A stretch of 64,000 nucleotides of DNA from Rosa chinensis (GCF_002994745.2 NC_037092.1:87334398-87398397); one strand, 5' to 3'. Positions 23,040 through 34,778 are shown, counted from the stretch's first letter. Translations and numbers: made by a program. Notes: generated by a model from the sequence alone, not told the origin.

Positions 23040-23383
23040 TTCATATAGTCGTATTGATGTAATTTATAATTGTCATGCCTAAAGGATACTTGGCTCACTA
23101 AATATGTTTTTAATGTTGGTTATTTTCTGTTTACATGATTGTACCAAGTGTTAAGTGTTTGTTATTTTAAATACTCTTATTTTTTGCTTGGATATGTGTT
23201 AAGTGTTTGTTTATTTAATTACTGTTATTTTCTGCATTAATATTTGTAGTAATATATGTTAAAGTGTCTGTTATTTTAAACATTAGCAGATTTGTTTACT
23301 AATATGCAGCTTATATGTTTGTTATACAAGTTACTCATATATGTGGATTTGATGTACTAATGGGGCTAACATTTGTGTAGATA

Positions 23384-26300
23384 ATGGCTGCATCACAATC
23401 TGTTAGTGTATCAAAGAAGAGAAAGTCGAAAGAAAATCGTTCGAAGCCTAAGAAGACTAAGTCTTTGAAGTCACCGACATCATCATCATTTTCCGATGGA
23501 TCTCATTCAAAAAAGGGAAAGTCAAAAAAGAAAGAACTTGAATCAACTGGGGGCCTAAAGTTGCTGAAGCGGCATGCGGTGACTATGTCACGCATTACAA
23601 ACCGCAAGAGTCGTAAATGCAAGAAGGTTGTTTTATTTAACAGAAAAGGGACCCCTTGTGGGAAGGTGGCTAAGCAAATGCAAAGCTACATTGGTGTGTT
23701 GGCAAGAAGGAAGGTACCGGTAATAAGGGAAAATTGGAAAGCCGTAACTCTTGAAGAGAAGAACAAAATCTGGCAACGTGTTCAGGTGATTAAGTTCCTT
23801 ATCTATTTTGTTTAGTATTGAAGGTGTAGTTAGTTAGGTTGGTATGATAGTGTTCATTGTTTTCATTTTTCAGTAGTTTCTGAACTTGAACTGATAGTTA
23901 GCAATGAAATGTGCACAGATTCCATTTTTGATTGGTCTTGAGCATAAAAAATTGGTTTTGGAATCTGCTGCAAGAAAGTGGAGGCAATTCAAGTGTCTAC
24001 TTACTTCCAAGTACGTTATCCCCTATTTGGATGATCCTGAAGCCTTGCAATATCCTCCAGATGATTATCCTTTCATCAATGCTGATCACTGGACAGAATT
24101 TGTCAAAATGCGGACAAAGCCCTCATTCTTGGTATAAATGCACTTGTATTTCAATCATTTAGTTGTAGTCATATAAAATGCAGTTATGTAAATATCGAAT
24201 ACTCATTTAACTAATTAGTACCCCTATTTTGCAGGAAAAGCGTCGTGAGCAACAAGAGAGGCGCAGCAAGAATAAGTATCCTCATAGAATGTCCCGTAAA
24301 GGATATGCAGGGTTGGAGGCTGAGTTGGTTAGTGAAACTGTTTTCTACCTTACTTATGTGGGGTTCCTAGTTGTAATGTATGCATTAACTATCCTATTTT
24401 GTAGGCTGATGGAATGAGTGATGGAGAAGTTGATAGGGCCACTTTGTGGATAAGAGGACGACAGACAAAGGATGGCAGTTTCAAGGATGAGGAGTCAGCA
24501 AAGACGGCTGAAAAGATAGTAAGTCCATATATTTATTGGACTATTTTTGTATGTATAAGGTTTGTTTAGATGATATGTGATGATATTTCCTAATCTAAAC
24601 TGTCAGACAAACTTGAAAAGAAAGCTTGACAGTGGAGAGAGCTAAGCGCTGAAGGAAGTAATGATGTCTTAACATTGGCGTTAGGGACTCCGGAGCATGG
24701 GGGAAGAGTGCGGGGAGTAGGAGGTTTTGTCACTCCCTCTACTTACTTCCACCTCCCTAAACGTAGAAAGGAGAGCATAGAAGCTACTGTCAGACTTAGT
24801 GTGCAGAAAATATTGTCAGAGGAGAGAGAGAAGATAGTAGAGGAGGCAAGGGAGAAGATACTAGAGGAGGCAAGGGAGGAGATAATCAAGGAAGCGAGGG
24901 AAAAAATTGTTGCAGATGAGCGGGCTATGTGGGCGGCCAAGTTTGCTGAACTTGAAGCAAAGATAAATGGAAAAGAGGCTGCAACTATTCACCCACATGT
25001 ATCTGGCCATGGAAGCTGCTCAATGACAGCTAATGAGATTGCTCAAGAAACGGATAAAGGTCCGTTGGAAGAAGTAGTGAACAATGTGGATGGAGCTAAA
25101 ATTCTGAGCGTTTTTGAAGAAATGGAAAACAAAACCATCATGTGTAAAAGGAAAGGGACAAAGGTTGTTAAGGAAGGCAGGTTGGATAAAAGTCCTAGGT
25201 GCAAGAAAGGGAATGAGTTTCCCAAGTTGCTTGAGAAAGTAGTTGTCAACCGTGAGGAGGTCAATGAGGCTGTTGAAGAAAATGTCAATATGATAGATAT
25301 CAAGGAGCCGGAGAATGAGGAGGGAGCAGAATATGTGGATTTGACGATGCGTCAACCTACATTAAAGGTAATTTGGTTTTACTTAAAGCGAATAATGAAC
25401 TGGAAAAAGATTAAAGTTCGATTACTGCATACATGTGTTTGACACCCAAGCTGAACCAGTGGGGCATTTCATGATTTTTGAAAAACCTTTACTTGTAGCT
25501 TTACTCTCAGTTTTTGACAGCTTAAAGGAGACTCTTCAATGATCATTTTGAACTTGGTTTCGTGAAAAACAAAGTTAAAATGAAATACTTATGCTATTTT
25601 GATCAAACTGGACTGTTTCAGGATTTCTGTTTTATTCAGCGTTTCTGTCACTTTAGATTCTTGTTTGACAATTCATTTGAACTGCGAATAGCATGAAACT
25701 CTGGAAAATAGTAGCTTTGCATGTCTACTTGAAATCTGGAAAGTTGTGCTTCAAATCATTGAAAGAATAATTGTTGGTGAATTTTTCTTTCAAGTTACCA
25801 CTTTTCTGAAATTGTCTGAAGCTTGCAGCATGTTGTTACTCATAGAATGCTTATGAGTTGCTTATGAGTATGCTTGTCGACTACATTTAAATTTGTTACT
25901 ATTTCGAATATATATAGGGAACAACTATAAATCTTGTTTTTTTGGTCCATTTTTTAGTCAAACGTAGCTGAGGTTGATTGCAAGTTGGCAATAGGTTCTG
26001 TTGAACATATTGTTGCTTATGCCACTATTATGGAGTGCGAGGATCCTTCCCAACTCGTTCATGGCACTCCATTAGGGGATGGTAATGTGCGTGTTTCCAT
26101 CTATGCCGCGCTTGAGGAGAAAGCAAAAGTGCCATTTCCTGTGAAAGATGAAATTGAAACAGTGAAGCAGGCTATGGGGAGTTGGGTCGCATGGCCTAAA
26201 CACCTAGTCATAAAATCTGCAGTCAAGGTAAGAATTGTGTATAATTCAACCTGTAGCTACTTTGATAACATTCATTTGTTTATAGAAATTCACTTAATTG

Positions 26301-26672
26301 TAGATATGCAGCTTATATTTATGATTTGTACCTTACATTTATTTTCTTATTCTAGAAACCTACCAAGGATAAAGCTGATAAGAAGAAGAAAAGGAAAGAG
26401 ATAGGGGAAGAGGACTCGGAGATTGAATTTGGCTTGGCCAAATTGGCACCATCGTTGCCAGCTTCACTGAAGATGTTATGTTTGTGGGGTGAGGATGCAT
26501 TCAAAGATGGGAATACAATCAACTTCTACATGGAGCCTGAAGTGTTTGGATATTCTCGTAAGACATTTATATTGGGAAAAGATGTTAGGCGACTTGCAAG
26601 CATGAGGGAAGTAACTGGAACTTGCATTGCTGTGTATCAGAGGTAGAAAAAGTCCTTGAACTGATATTATAG

Positions 26673-26710
<38 letters not shown>

Positions 26711-27759
26711 TTTGTCCGTAATGCCTTGATAAGGAGTATAGTTGTTGAAACCCAATGAGTTGGTGCAAATGTTTGTTATTAGGTACCTCTATGATAAGTT
26801 GAAGGCTTATAAAATGCTGGACATGGTTGCGTTTGTTGACCCTTCACTTATTGGTGCTGTGGGGTGTGGGAATGGAACTGTCAAGGCCCAACACATCAAA
26901 GATAGGCTTGTAACTGCTAAACCAGGGTAGATGTTCATGCTACCATATAACTCAGGGTAAGTTAATGAATGTTTGCAAACTTTCATATCTACTGTGTTTG
27001 AACATATATAACAAATTAGTGTTCAAGATATATGACATTTTGTATATATGTAGTGATCATTGGGTGTTGACACTTGTTGATCCGGAGAAAGGAACTGCCT
27101 ATTTTATGGACCCGCTGAAAAGACGCTTACCCACAGGAGATTGGATGTCTATCGTGGATACGTAAGTCCCTCGTTTACATATTGATCGAAATGCCTCAAT
27201 TTTATGAAATCTGTTTAATACACTTGTTTGCCTCCCTTGCATTATGGTACATCATTGATCATATTGTTGTTTTGGTGTAGTGCTATGCGTATGTATATTT
27301 TTGAAAAGAATAAGCAAAGTCGGAATTCAGTCCATTGGAAAAATTTGGCTGTAAGTTTCACCACTTGTGGTTTTCAAAAAACAGTTTTCCATGCCAAGTT
27401 TTCACTTGTTCATTCATTTGCTTGTGTTTAGGGCATTCCTCCCCAACCTAGCAACAAGGAGTGCGGGTACTTTATCATGCGATACATGAGAGATATCATT
27501 GAGGATAAAGACATGTCATTGTTTCCTTCCAAGGTATCAACATACATAGCTATAAATATAGTCACTTGACTCAATTTCTATTAAGTGTGTTATTATATCT
27601 ATGCCTCATTCACCAAAATGATTAACTGATCCTTTTGATATAATTAACTAATTTCAGTGGGAGAGGAGAGGCAGTAGCCAATACACCCAGGCAGATATTG
27701 ATCAAGTACGAAATGAGTGGGGGAAGTTTGTTGTCAACACATATGTGCACGAGTCATGA
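23384..27759 (+). pseudogene. CACTA second gene: TNPA-like region fused to Ulp1 (C48) protease
   Basis: A twelve-exon gene by my reading: 23384-23785, 23919-24131, 24235-24327, 24405-24518, 24607-25367, 25958-26227, 26356-26642, 26783-26956, 27054-27161, 27281-27350, 27432-27533, 27658-27759, all GT-AG. Domains: a Lys/Ser-rich start, a plant transposase (Ptta/En/Spm) type region (RENWKAVTLEEKNKIW, HWTEFVKMRTKPSFL, LGTPEHGGRVRGVG), a charged coiled coil repeating REKI(V/L)EEA near 24820-24915, a region of unknown function (CKLAIGSVEHIVAYAT), and a Ulp1-type peptidase with His (DHWVLTLVD), Asp (YFMDP), Gln (GIPPQPSNKECG) and Cys (ECGYFIMRYMRD) all present. In other proteins this fold cleaves SUMO. 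Lesions: a frameshift near 24630-24645 and an in-frame TAG at 26928-26930. The family role of the protease in transposition is unknown. Confidence 0.85.
26675..26708 (+). repeat. (AT)n microsatellite in an intron
   Basis: About 17 AT units follow the donor site of the intron at 26643-26782 of the CACTA second gene. Confidence 0.9.
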
Positions 27760-28069
27760 AGTAGCACACTTGTTGCTGGTACATTTTAGATAAGGAAAGC
27801 ATCTTTTTTGTGCTTCTCTGCTGGTACATTGTCATGCACCATGTGTGGCATATTTTGGAACAATATATGTGTATCAGTTTTTTGATGTCCCAAGTAGATG
27901 GGCATGCACTAGAATGCTTTTCTTGTGTAAAATGTTGGTTTCAATGATTGGGAAATGCATCCCTTTTGCTTTTGAAGTTTAAAGTAATGGTTATATGAAT
28001 CATTTGATGGTTTGCAATGTTTGTATTTGATAGAGTACTATTCATTTCGTAAATAGACCAAATGAATGC

Positions 28070-28703
28070 ACAATCTAATTCAGGAATGGAATGTTCAAAT
28101 GATCACACAACAGACCAAAGCTAATGATCACTGCCTGTTGTCTGAATGACCAAAAATGGGAGAAAAATACATTGTAATCAATATATCACACATCGGTTTT
28201 TAACGAATCAGTGTCTTCTGATTAATACTCAGACAACAGAATTAATTGAACTCTGTTGTCTTAAAAGCTAATCACACAACAGAATTAATTGAACTCTGTT
28301 GTCCTACAAGTTAATCACACAACGGAAGCAATTGAACTCTGTTGTCCTAAAGTTAATCACACAATACATATAGTCTAAGAACTGAAGTTTGAAGAGCAAT
28401 CAGACAACAGACAAAATAAAAAAATGTTGTCTGATATTCTTAACATACAACGGTTGCAAACTGGCACTGTTGTCTGAAGACGCCCCTCAACTGCTGCCCA
28501 GCTGCGCGCTTGGCATCTGCCGAGCCATCTGCCGAGCTATCACACAACAGTTATAACCCATACCTGTTGTCTGTGTGTTTATCACACAACTGTGTTCCAC
28601 CGTTGTCTGATTTTTCATCAGACAACGGCTCGCTCTACAACGGTGGATCTTCAAATCACACAACGGTTTTCTGCTGTTGTCTGATAACAAAATTGGTGTA
28701 GTG
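28070..28703 (+). repeat. CACTA right subterminal repeat region
   Basis: CACACAACAG / CTGTTGTC pairs recur at about 28105, 28135, 28185, 28230, 28274, 28317, 28405, 28445, 28542, 28580, 28615 and 28660. At 28230-28370 three units of about 43 bp are tandem, each an imperfect hairpin (ACAACAGAATT ... TCTGTTGT). They mirror the left subterminal region. Confidence 0.8.
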
Positions 28704-29520
28704 AGTGGTGGCGCGTAGGGCCTATGGCCACCAAATTTTGGCAGCAACAACATCACAACAGACCCAACAAGTTTCTCAACTACAGCACATTCCAATTTTA
28801 CCTTTAAGTGCTCGAAATTGGCCGGTGAAGAAAACCCAGAAAATCCAAGAACCCTAGGATCGGGTTTTGATCGATTCTCCCTCTACACTGCAAATCGTGG
28901 CTCAAGGCTAGGGGGAAAATGATCCTTGGCGAAAACCGAACCTTCGACGCCGGTTAGGTGGCCAGAGACGGTCGGAATCGCCGGAAATCGACGAAACTTC
29001 CAAATTGCTACAGTGAGCTTCACGGCTCACATCCGAGCTCCTCCGGCCGAGTCATCGAAAAACACCACCACAGGTGTGACAAGGAGGAGGAGGCGAGCTT
29101 GCCGGTGCCCGGATTCTGTCGTGGGGTGGCCAGAAGAGGAAGAAATCGGTGGAGGAAAAATCGGGTCGAAGAGGAGGAAAGGATCGGGGGAGAGGAGAGA
29201 GAAAACTCGGTAAGTTTCCGAAAATGGAAACTTACCACAGTAGTTTCCACCTTTTATAGAAACTTACTATGAACAGTAACTTTCATATTTCGCTCATAAC
29301 TTTTGCATATGAACTCCAATTTTTACGTACCACATATGCACGTGCTCGGTTTAACGTCTTCTACAAATTTCATGAAGAACATTTTCTCAAATTTTGACCT
29401 AACCAAAAAGTCAACTTTTAGGGCCACTACAAGTACTGAAATGACAGTAAAAGTGAAAGTAAAGATCGTTTACTGTCCAAATGACTAGTAAACTGGTGAA
29501 TTCAGGTTTGGGACGTTACA
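28704..29520 (-). other. Right part of the solo LTR
   Basis: Continues the LTR from the CACTA insertion to the CCTTT target duplication. It has a GC-rich portion with GCCGG words (28870-29210), which on the minus strand would be leader-like, and then AT-rich sequence to TGTAACGTCCC on the minus strand. ORFs of 60-104 aa overlapping here in several frames show no recognisable domain. Confidence 0.6.
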
Positions 29521-29525
29521 CCTTT

Positions 29526-30242
29526 TTCACCATAGTGAAAACATTCGATGTCTTTCAGGCTAAACTTGCCCCTTGACCGGTCTTTTCCTTTGCCTCGGTC
29601 GTGGAATTTTCTACTGCTTCCACGGTTATCGGTGACGAGGACTTCTGACTCGGTCGATATTTCTTGCTCTTTCCTCCTCGCTTCTTCATTGAACATGCTA
29701 TTTTTTACAATGCTCAGTGTGAGAACCCCTTGAGGAGCTGAGTTGCTTAATGACACCACCAACGTGTCCTAGCTGTCTGGCAACAAGCTTAGTAACAACA
29801 GTGCTTGCAACTCATCGTCAAGCACCATCTTCATATTTGTCAATTGATTCACCATGCCTTGGAAGTCGCTCAAGTGTTCCGAAACACTTCAACCATCTCT
29901 ATACTTCATGTTCACCAACCACCAAATGAACGAGGGTTTGTTTTGTGCGGTCTTTCGGTCATACATGGACTCCAACTTTCTCCACATTGAGTAGACATAT
30001 GTTTCTTGTGCCACATGATGAAAAACACTTTCATCAACCCATTGACGAATTCCTGCAACAGCTTTTCTGTTCATGATGCTCTATTCCATGCCAGACTTGC
30101 CTGCTGGCTTCTCTCCACCATTTTGAAGAGGCTCGAACATATCCTTGCAGTAAAGGATGTCTTCCATTCTGGGCTTCCAAATGTAGTAATTTGACGAAGT
30201 CAACTTAACCATTGTTGCTGACGATGACAACGACTTTGCCAT
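29526..30242 (-). pseudogene. Copia gag polyprotein fragment
   Basis: The minus-strand reading from an ATG at 30242 begins MAKSLSSSATMVKLTSSNYY with IWKPRMEDILYCKD, the usual Copia gag opening. It then passes two or three stops through WVDESVFHHVAQET, MWRKLESMYDRKTAQNK, HLSDFQGMVNQLTNMKM and ELQALLLLSLLPDS, a UBN2/gag domain, and ends in the first half of a zinc knuckle (CFHYGEKG) at the solo-LTR boundary. The stops after KSGME, KYRDG and LLPDS show decay. Confidence 0.88.
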
Positions 30243-30280
30243 CTTGATCACCACGAGATGTCACGGACAATGAGCACAGG

Positions 30281-30292
30281 GCTCTAATACCA
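30281..30292 (-). other. Primer-binding site of the Copia element
   Basis: The minus strand reads TGGTATTAGAGC, one base different from TGGTATCAGAGC, the complement of the initiator-Met tRNA 3' end used by most plant Copia elements. It lies two bases inside the LTR end at 30295. Confidence 0.85.
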
Positions 30293-30294
30293 CT

Positions 30295-31114
30295 TGTTGG
30301 GAAAGAAGGGCCACCTTAATGCAAGGCCAATGGATAATTGGTTATCCCAGGATCTAACTTTTCTCACCCCTCGTGTGATTTGCGGAAATAGCAACAAATA
30401 AACAAAAGAAGACACAATATTTAACAAGGTTCGGCAAATGTGCTTACGTCCTCGGGGCAGCAATACTGCTGTCTTCCACTATGTAAAATAATGGGATTAC
30501 AAGAAACAATCTCACTTTAGTGACTACGCTTCACTGTTACACTCTATCTTTCGAGAGGAATTTTCTTCTCACTAATCGAGACATTTTTTTTTCTCAATCT
30601 CTAAAGTGAGGAACTCTCTCACCAAGTGTTGCAAGTGTCTCTGCTCACAAATGATGGACTCCCCAGACTCCCGGACTTCATCAAACTCTCAAATGCTTGA
30701 ATGAGTGTGGAAACCTTGATCTCGAACTTAAGACAAGTTCGGATCCCTTGATCTTGAACTTAGAAAGCTCGGATCCCTTGATCTTGAGCTTAGAATAACT
30801 CAGATGATTTTGTTCCTGTATCTGATGCCTTTATATAGAGGCACTGCTCTTCATGGCAGGTTGTAGGTTTGCAAACCATTTCTTACGTTCTATGTTTGCA
30901 TGCTACATTAATTGCACGTTTCCTTCATCATTTCATGACAAAGACTCCAACCACCATCTTGTACTTTTGTTTCTCATCTTCAACAAAAACTGCTCCGTCC
31001 TATAGCTCTACCATGTAGCCACAGCTTAATTCAATTAATGGAACACCAAAGCAATAGTTTCTCATCATGGGCAGTTCACCACATGGTTTCTCACCTCCAA
31101 TTACTGACCCATCA
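30295..31114 (-). mobile_element. Copia 5' LTR, 820 bp
   Basis: On the minus strand it begins TGATGGGTCAGTAATTGG (31114) and ends ...CCCAACA (30295), next to the primer-binding site. A TATA-like CCTCTATATAAAGG lies near 30828-30841 on the same strand. Immediately outside, at 31115, the sequence becomes colinear with 52946 of the second duplication unit, which fixes the outer boundary. No matching 3' LTR exists in the window. Confidence 0.82.
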
Positions 31115-31584
31115 GTAGATATACTAAAATGATTGCCATGGTTATTAGTGGGAATATATTCATAAAGGTATGGCCAAGTCTGATTTGCTTCCCAAAAAGC
31201 AGGATCTTAACCTGCAGAGAAGTAAACAGAAAACAGGGAAGTTAAGAACTTAGGAGATGAATTATGTTTCCAAAATCGAACTTCAACTTTGATACATTCT
31301 GGAAGTGTCTTATTAAATGTTACAATACTCTGCCTGAAACAGATTCCACAAATGGGAAGAAAAACCATTTAAATAATGACTTCTTTTATTCATACCAGTC
31401 TTCAAAATTTCATATATGCGGGAGGTTGTTCCTTTAGTTCAATTCACGTATGAAAATCTCTATATGAGAACCCTAAACGGATCATGTGAATGTAGTATCA
31501 TGATGCTATCTAGCAATCAAGTAAGATCAATACTTCACATAGTAGTGTATATACTCTGGTTCATTCACATACTATGATCTAAGG

Positions 31585-31909
31585 GAAAATTCTATAATAC
31601 ATATCTGTATTTCACACACATTTATAAAAGTGACAACAAATTTGTTGTCAAAGTGGTAATGTTGAGTCCTGTTTTGAGTAACTTAGTATTATTGATGGTA
31701 ATTATACCACCTACGACCTTGTTATAAGTTTTTGAACAAATTTGTTGTTAATATTGTAATTTTGTTTAATTATATGTAAACAGTGTAAATGAGTATGATA
31801 ATTTTGTTCTCAATATTGTCATTTTGATTCATATAAATTGTAATTTTTGTTCAAATAGATGTAAATATATTGAGTGTATGATAAATATCACAGTACCATA
31901 GCTTGCCCC
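31585..31909. mobile_element. Small insertion (MULE-like MITE), 325 bp, upstream of the membrane-protein gene
   Basis: Present in unit 1 and absent from unit 2 (filled site near 53400). It is flanked by a perfect 10-bp repeat ATGATCTAAG (31575-31584 and 31910-31919). Ends read GGAAAATTCTATAATAC and, on the complement, GGGGCAAGCTATGGTAC, which are weakly similar. A 9-10-bp duplication suits the Mutator superfamily. Confidence 0.75.
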
Positions 31910-32707
31910 ATGATCTAAGTATTTTTATTTCTTTTTTCTTTTTCTTTTTCTTTTACACAAGCATCATGTATTCCCGCCGTTGCTTAGGTTAATTATGAAC
32001 AACATCTCTTTGGGCTGGAAAAATATCCATTCTAGTTATTTTATGAATGAACTGGGATGTGAGGCCTAATGAGATTTGGAAATCTCAGAATATGCTCTTT
32101 GCTCATTTATCCCCCCAGTTGCAAACTATCATCTACCCACCACAGAAAACATTTCAGGCATGATGGATTCAGATAAATTATACATTGTCAAGTTGCCTAA
32201 CTTGTCCCATTCATTTCTGGTGAATGACCAGCTTTACTTGAATCGGACTGTACATTTTTGGTACTTTGCTAAATCTAGATTTATTACCATGAGATAATTT
32301 CAAGTTTCAAGCATGTGAAGCATCCCACTGGCTCCCCACCTAAAGTTACACGTCTATGCAATACCCTATTAATATATCGCTTCAGCATTCAGTAGGGTTA
32401 AATTCATGAATCTTCTGGTATCTCAGTCCATGTAGGAGAAGGGTTACATTCCAACTAGGTTGATAGTAATTCTCTTTGTTATTAAATGGATAATGGGACA
32501 AAAGCTACAACACTAGAGTCTCAATTATTTATCCTACGTACTGACTAGTAACAAATGCTAAGTCCCGCAAACATAAATACAAACTGATTAAGGACAGATA
32601 TATGTATATGTATGGCCTTTATTACTTGTATTTCTTTTCATACACACTCACTCCACACAAGCTTCACCGCTCTCTGAGTCTCTCTCTCTACACCTAACCA
32701 CTTCCTC

Positions 32708-33055
32708 ATGGCTTCAGCTCCCAGATCAAGCTCTTGGCTTTTCAACCTCTCAGAGAACTGGCTCCTAATTGCTACTACAACACTCATCTGTGTATTTGCA
32801 GGTTATGTTGTTTACGATGCTGTAATGGCCACTGTGTCCGAGCTGCTGCATCGTTTGCTGGTGATTTCGCCTTTGCTTTTAGTGATCGTGGTTCATTGGC
32901 TCTCCACAGGCAGCCAGATCACCATTGGGATTCCAGGGTCTGAGCCTGAAGCTATCCACAGAGCTGGGGGATCACCTTGGGGTGTGGCCTTTGTTCTAGT
33001 ACTGCTTTTCTTTCTCATATCTTATCAGCCTTCTTTCCTTGGCCTTCTTTTCTAG
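32708..33055 (+). CDS. Small three-helix membrane protein, copy 1
   Basis: A 115-aa intronless ORF of a plant-specific family with no established function. The N-terminus is Ser-rich, followed by three predicted membrane segments: about residues 18-40 (LLIATTTLICVFAGYVVYD), 47-66 (RLLVISPLLLVIVVHWLS) and 91-111 (WGVAFVLVLLFFLISYQ). Between the second and third is the family signature EPEAIHRAGGSPWGV. The ATG at 32708 is supported because copy 2 starts at the same place. It differs from copy 2 (54235-54582) only in the first ~48 residues; the last 67 are identical. The 5' flank has a C/T-rich leader (CTCTCTGAGTCTCTCTCTC). It is part of a local family with 54235-54582, 58155-58532 and a relic at about 52690-52870. 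Unlike unit 2, this copy has a 325-bp insertion about 0.8 kb upstream. Confidence 0.85.
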   Translation: MASAPRSSSWLFNLSENWLLIATTTLICVFAGYVVYDAVMATVSELLHRLLVISPLLLVIVVHWLSTGSQITIGIPGSEPEAIHRAGGSPWGVAFVLVLLFFLISYQPSFLGLLF

Positions 33056-34778
33056 CTCAATGTCTCTCTCTGTTCAGAAGGCTAGTATGAATAACATAAT
33101 GTTAGCTTCTATCTGATAAGCTGAGATATTATGTAATTCCTATTACCATGCTTGTTATATAGTCAGTAATTAATCTTTCAGAGAGTATGCTGACTGCTGA
33201 GTATGGTTTTCTTTATAAATAGCAGGAGCTTACCATGCATAGTTACCTTACTTACGTAAGAGCTATTTTGTCAAATTTAGCTTCAGATTGATACTTCTTC
33301 AGCTAGGGAAACTAGACAGCAGTAGTGGAACACCTCTAAAATTTCAATACTCCAGAATACTATAGAACTTTGGAAAACATAGAACCTTTATTTAGAGATT
33401 CATCAAGTGTAGGCTCTCTCTTTCATTGCTGCAGTCAGCAATCTGCAGAGAGTTTGTTTCAATTTCTGGTGACCTTTAATGGGTTGGGTCCTGACCAATC
33501 CGTACTGCTCTGGTGGGCCTGCGTTAACTTAGTGCACTGCTTATGGCCAAAAGTCACGTACTGCTCTAATCATTAAATATATCAGATTCTTTGAATACAA
33601 AAATATCATTGGTCGACATAATTAACCTTTCTCAACAAGTATTTAGTTTACGTTATATACTTATACGGTGATTTGAAAAAGATATTACGTTATAAACACG
33701 TTAAAATCGTGTTAAAACCATATCAACTCTATTATTGAGAATATGTTAGGCAAATAGACATGAAAACATGTTAAATTAATGAGTATAATTATGGCCGGGC
33801 ACAACACGATTATGCTTAACTTGAGCCTACTTATTTTTTGTTGTTGTAGTAGTCAATTTAATTGTTCCATTTGTTAGATCTTAAAGAAGAATCACATTTC
33901 CATGTTTGTATTATGTAAGACGATTGAATCATTAAATGTATCAGATTCTTTGAATACGAATTCAAACATCATTGGTTGACATAATCAACATTTTTAAAAA
34001 AGTATTCAGTTTGCATTACTGGGTGATTAGAATAAGATATTACGTTATAAACACGTTTAACTCGTGTTAAAAAAGTATCAGCTCTACTATTGAAAAGTTA
34101 GGCATATTGACATGAAAACATGTTAAACCAGTGAGCATAATTATGGGCACAACACAATTATGTTCAACTTGAAACTACTTATTTTGTGTTGGTAGTCAAT
34201 TTAATTGTCGCATTCATTATATTTCAAATGATATGATGTAGGATGAGAATGGGCCCGATTTAGCCAGAAAATCATAAAAGTAAAGAAGCGGCGTAGAATC
34301 AAGAAAAGTGACTGGAAAATAGGTAATTCACGCGTAATCAGGTTACTAGCCGCTGGAATATTCAAGAAAATTTAGTTTTGGACTTTTCGGGATTCTCGTG
34401 CGAAACGCAGTCGGAAGTAACCTAGGTTTACAAGTAATAAACCCTAACAGGATAAATCTGGAGTCTACCAGAGGATTTGAGAAAAATCTCTCATTTTAAT
34501 AAATTTGATATGATAAAACTGATTCTAGTACAAAGCATAATGGTGCTTATATAGACATCCAAAACCCTAAATCATAATCTATCAAGAAATCCAAAAGAAT
34601 CCAAATTAAAAGGAAACTAAAACCTAATAATAAAAAAGGGTTTTTAACCCAAAGCCCCAAAATGAGCAAAAATTATCCCACTTTACCCCAACAACAGATT
34701 TTTATTCCTACATACACAATTTGACATCAAATGACCATTTTGCCCTCAACTCAATTAAAAATTTACAACCAAACGCCA

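Larger units (their letters stand above)
15788..28703 (+). mobile_element. CACTA (En/Spm) element, 12.9 kb, with TNP2 and ULP1-type genes
   Basis: Perfect termini CACTACACCAATTTTGTTAT (left) and the inverted copy ATAACAAAATTGGTGTAGTG (right), with a 3-bp duplication AGT (15785-15787 and 28704-28706). Subterminal regions are packed with CAGACAACA / CACACAACAG words in both orientations. It encodes a TNP2 transposase (19579-23039) and a second gene (23384-27759) with a plant transposase-associated N-terminus and a Ulp1 protease C-terminus. Both genes carry a few lesions, so this copy is probably dead but fairly recent. Confidence 0.95.
14127..29520 (-). mobile_element. Solo LTR (~2.5 kb) with a CACTA element inside
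   Basis: Ends read TGACAGGACTCGCCCCAG at 14127 and GGGACGTTACA at 29520; on the minus strand this is TGTAACGTCCC ... CCTGTCA, the TG...CA form of an LTR. A perfect 5-bp duplication CCTTT flanks it (14122-14126, 29521-29525) and interrupts the Copia gag. After subtracting the CACTA at 15788-28703, about 2.47 kb remain with no gag-pol, so this is a solo LTR, probably Gypsy-type. It contains a degenerate tandem array at about 14740-14935. Orientation is inferred from the TGTAACGTCC start. Confidence 0.78.
12262..31114 (-). mobile_element. Truncated Ty1/Copia retrotransposon split by nested insertions
   Basis: Minus-strand element: 5' LTR 30295-31114, primer-binding site 30281-30292, gag 30242-29526, then (after the 14127-29520 insertion) the rest of gag, protease, integrase and reverse transcriptase/RNase H down to about 12262. 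The 3' end of RNase H and the 3' LTR are missing, so the element is truncated against the unclassified segment. The reverse transcriptase lacks its central catalytic part. It occupies the place where unit 2 of the segmental duplication carries the PPR gene. Confidence 0.88.
31115..33564 (+). repeat. Duplicated block B (unit 1)
   Basis: Colinear with about 52946-54932 plus 56643-56731 in unit 2. It includes an upstream region, the first copy of the three-helix membrane-protein gene and about 500 bp of 3' flank. The differences are an extra 325-bp element here (31585-31909) and three MITEs present only in unit 2. Confidence 0.88.

Noticed and set aside
28230..28370. CRISPR-like direct repeats
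   Set aside because: About 43-bp units with little or no unique spacer inside a CACTA subterminal region of a plant genome; they are transposase-binding-type repeats.
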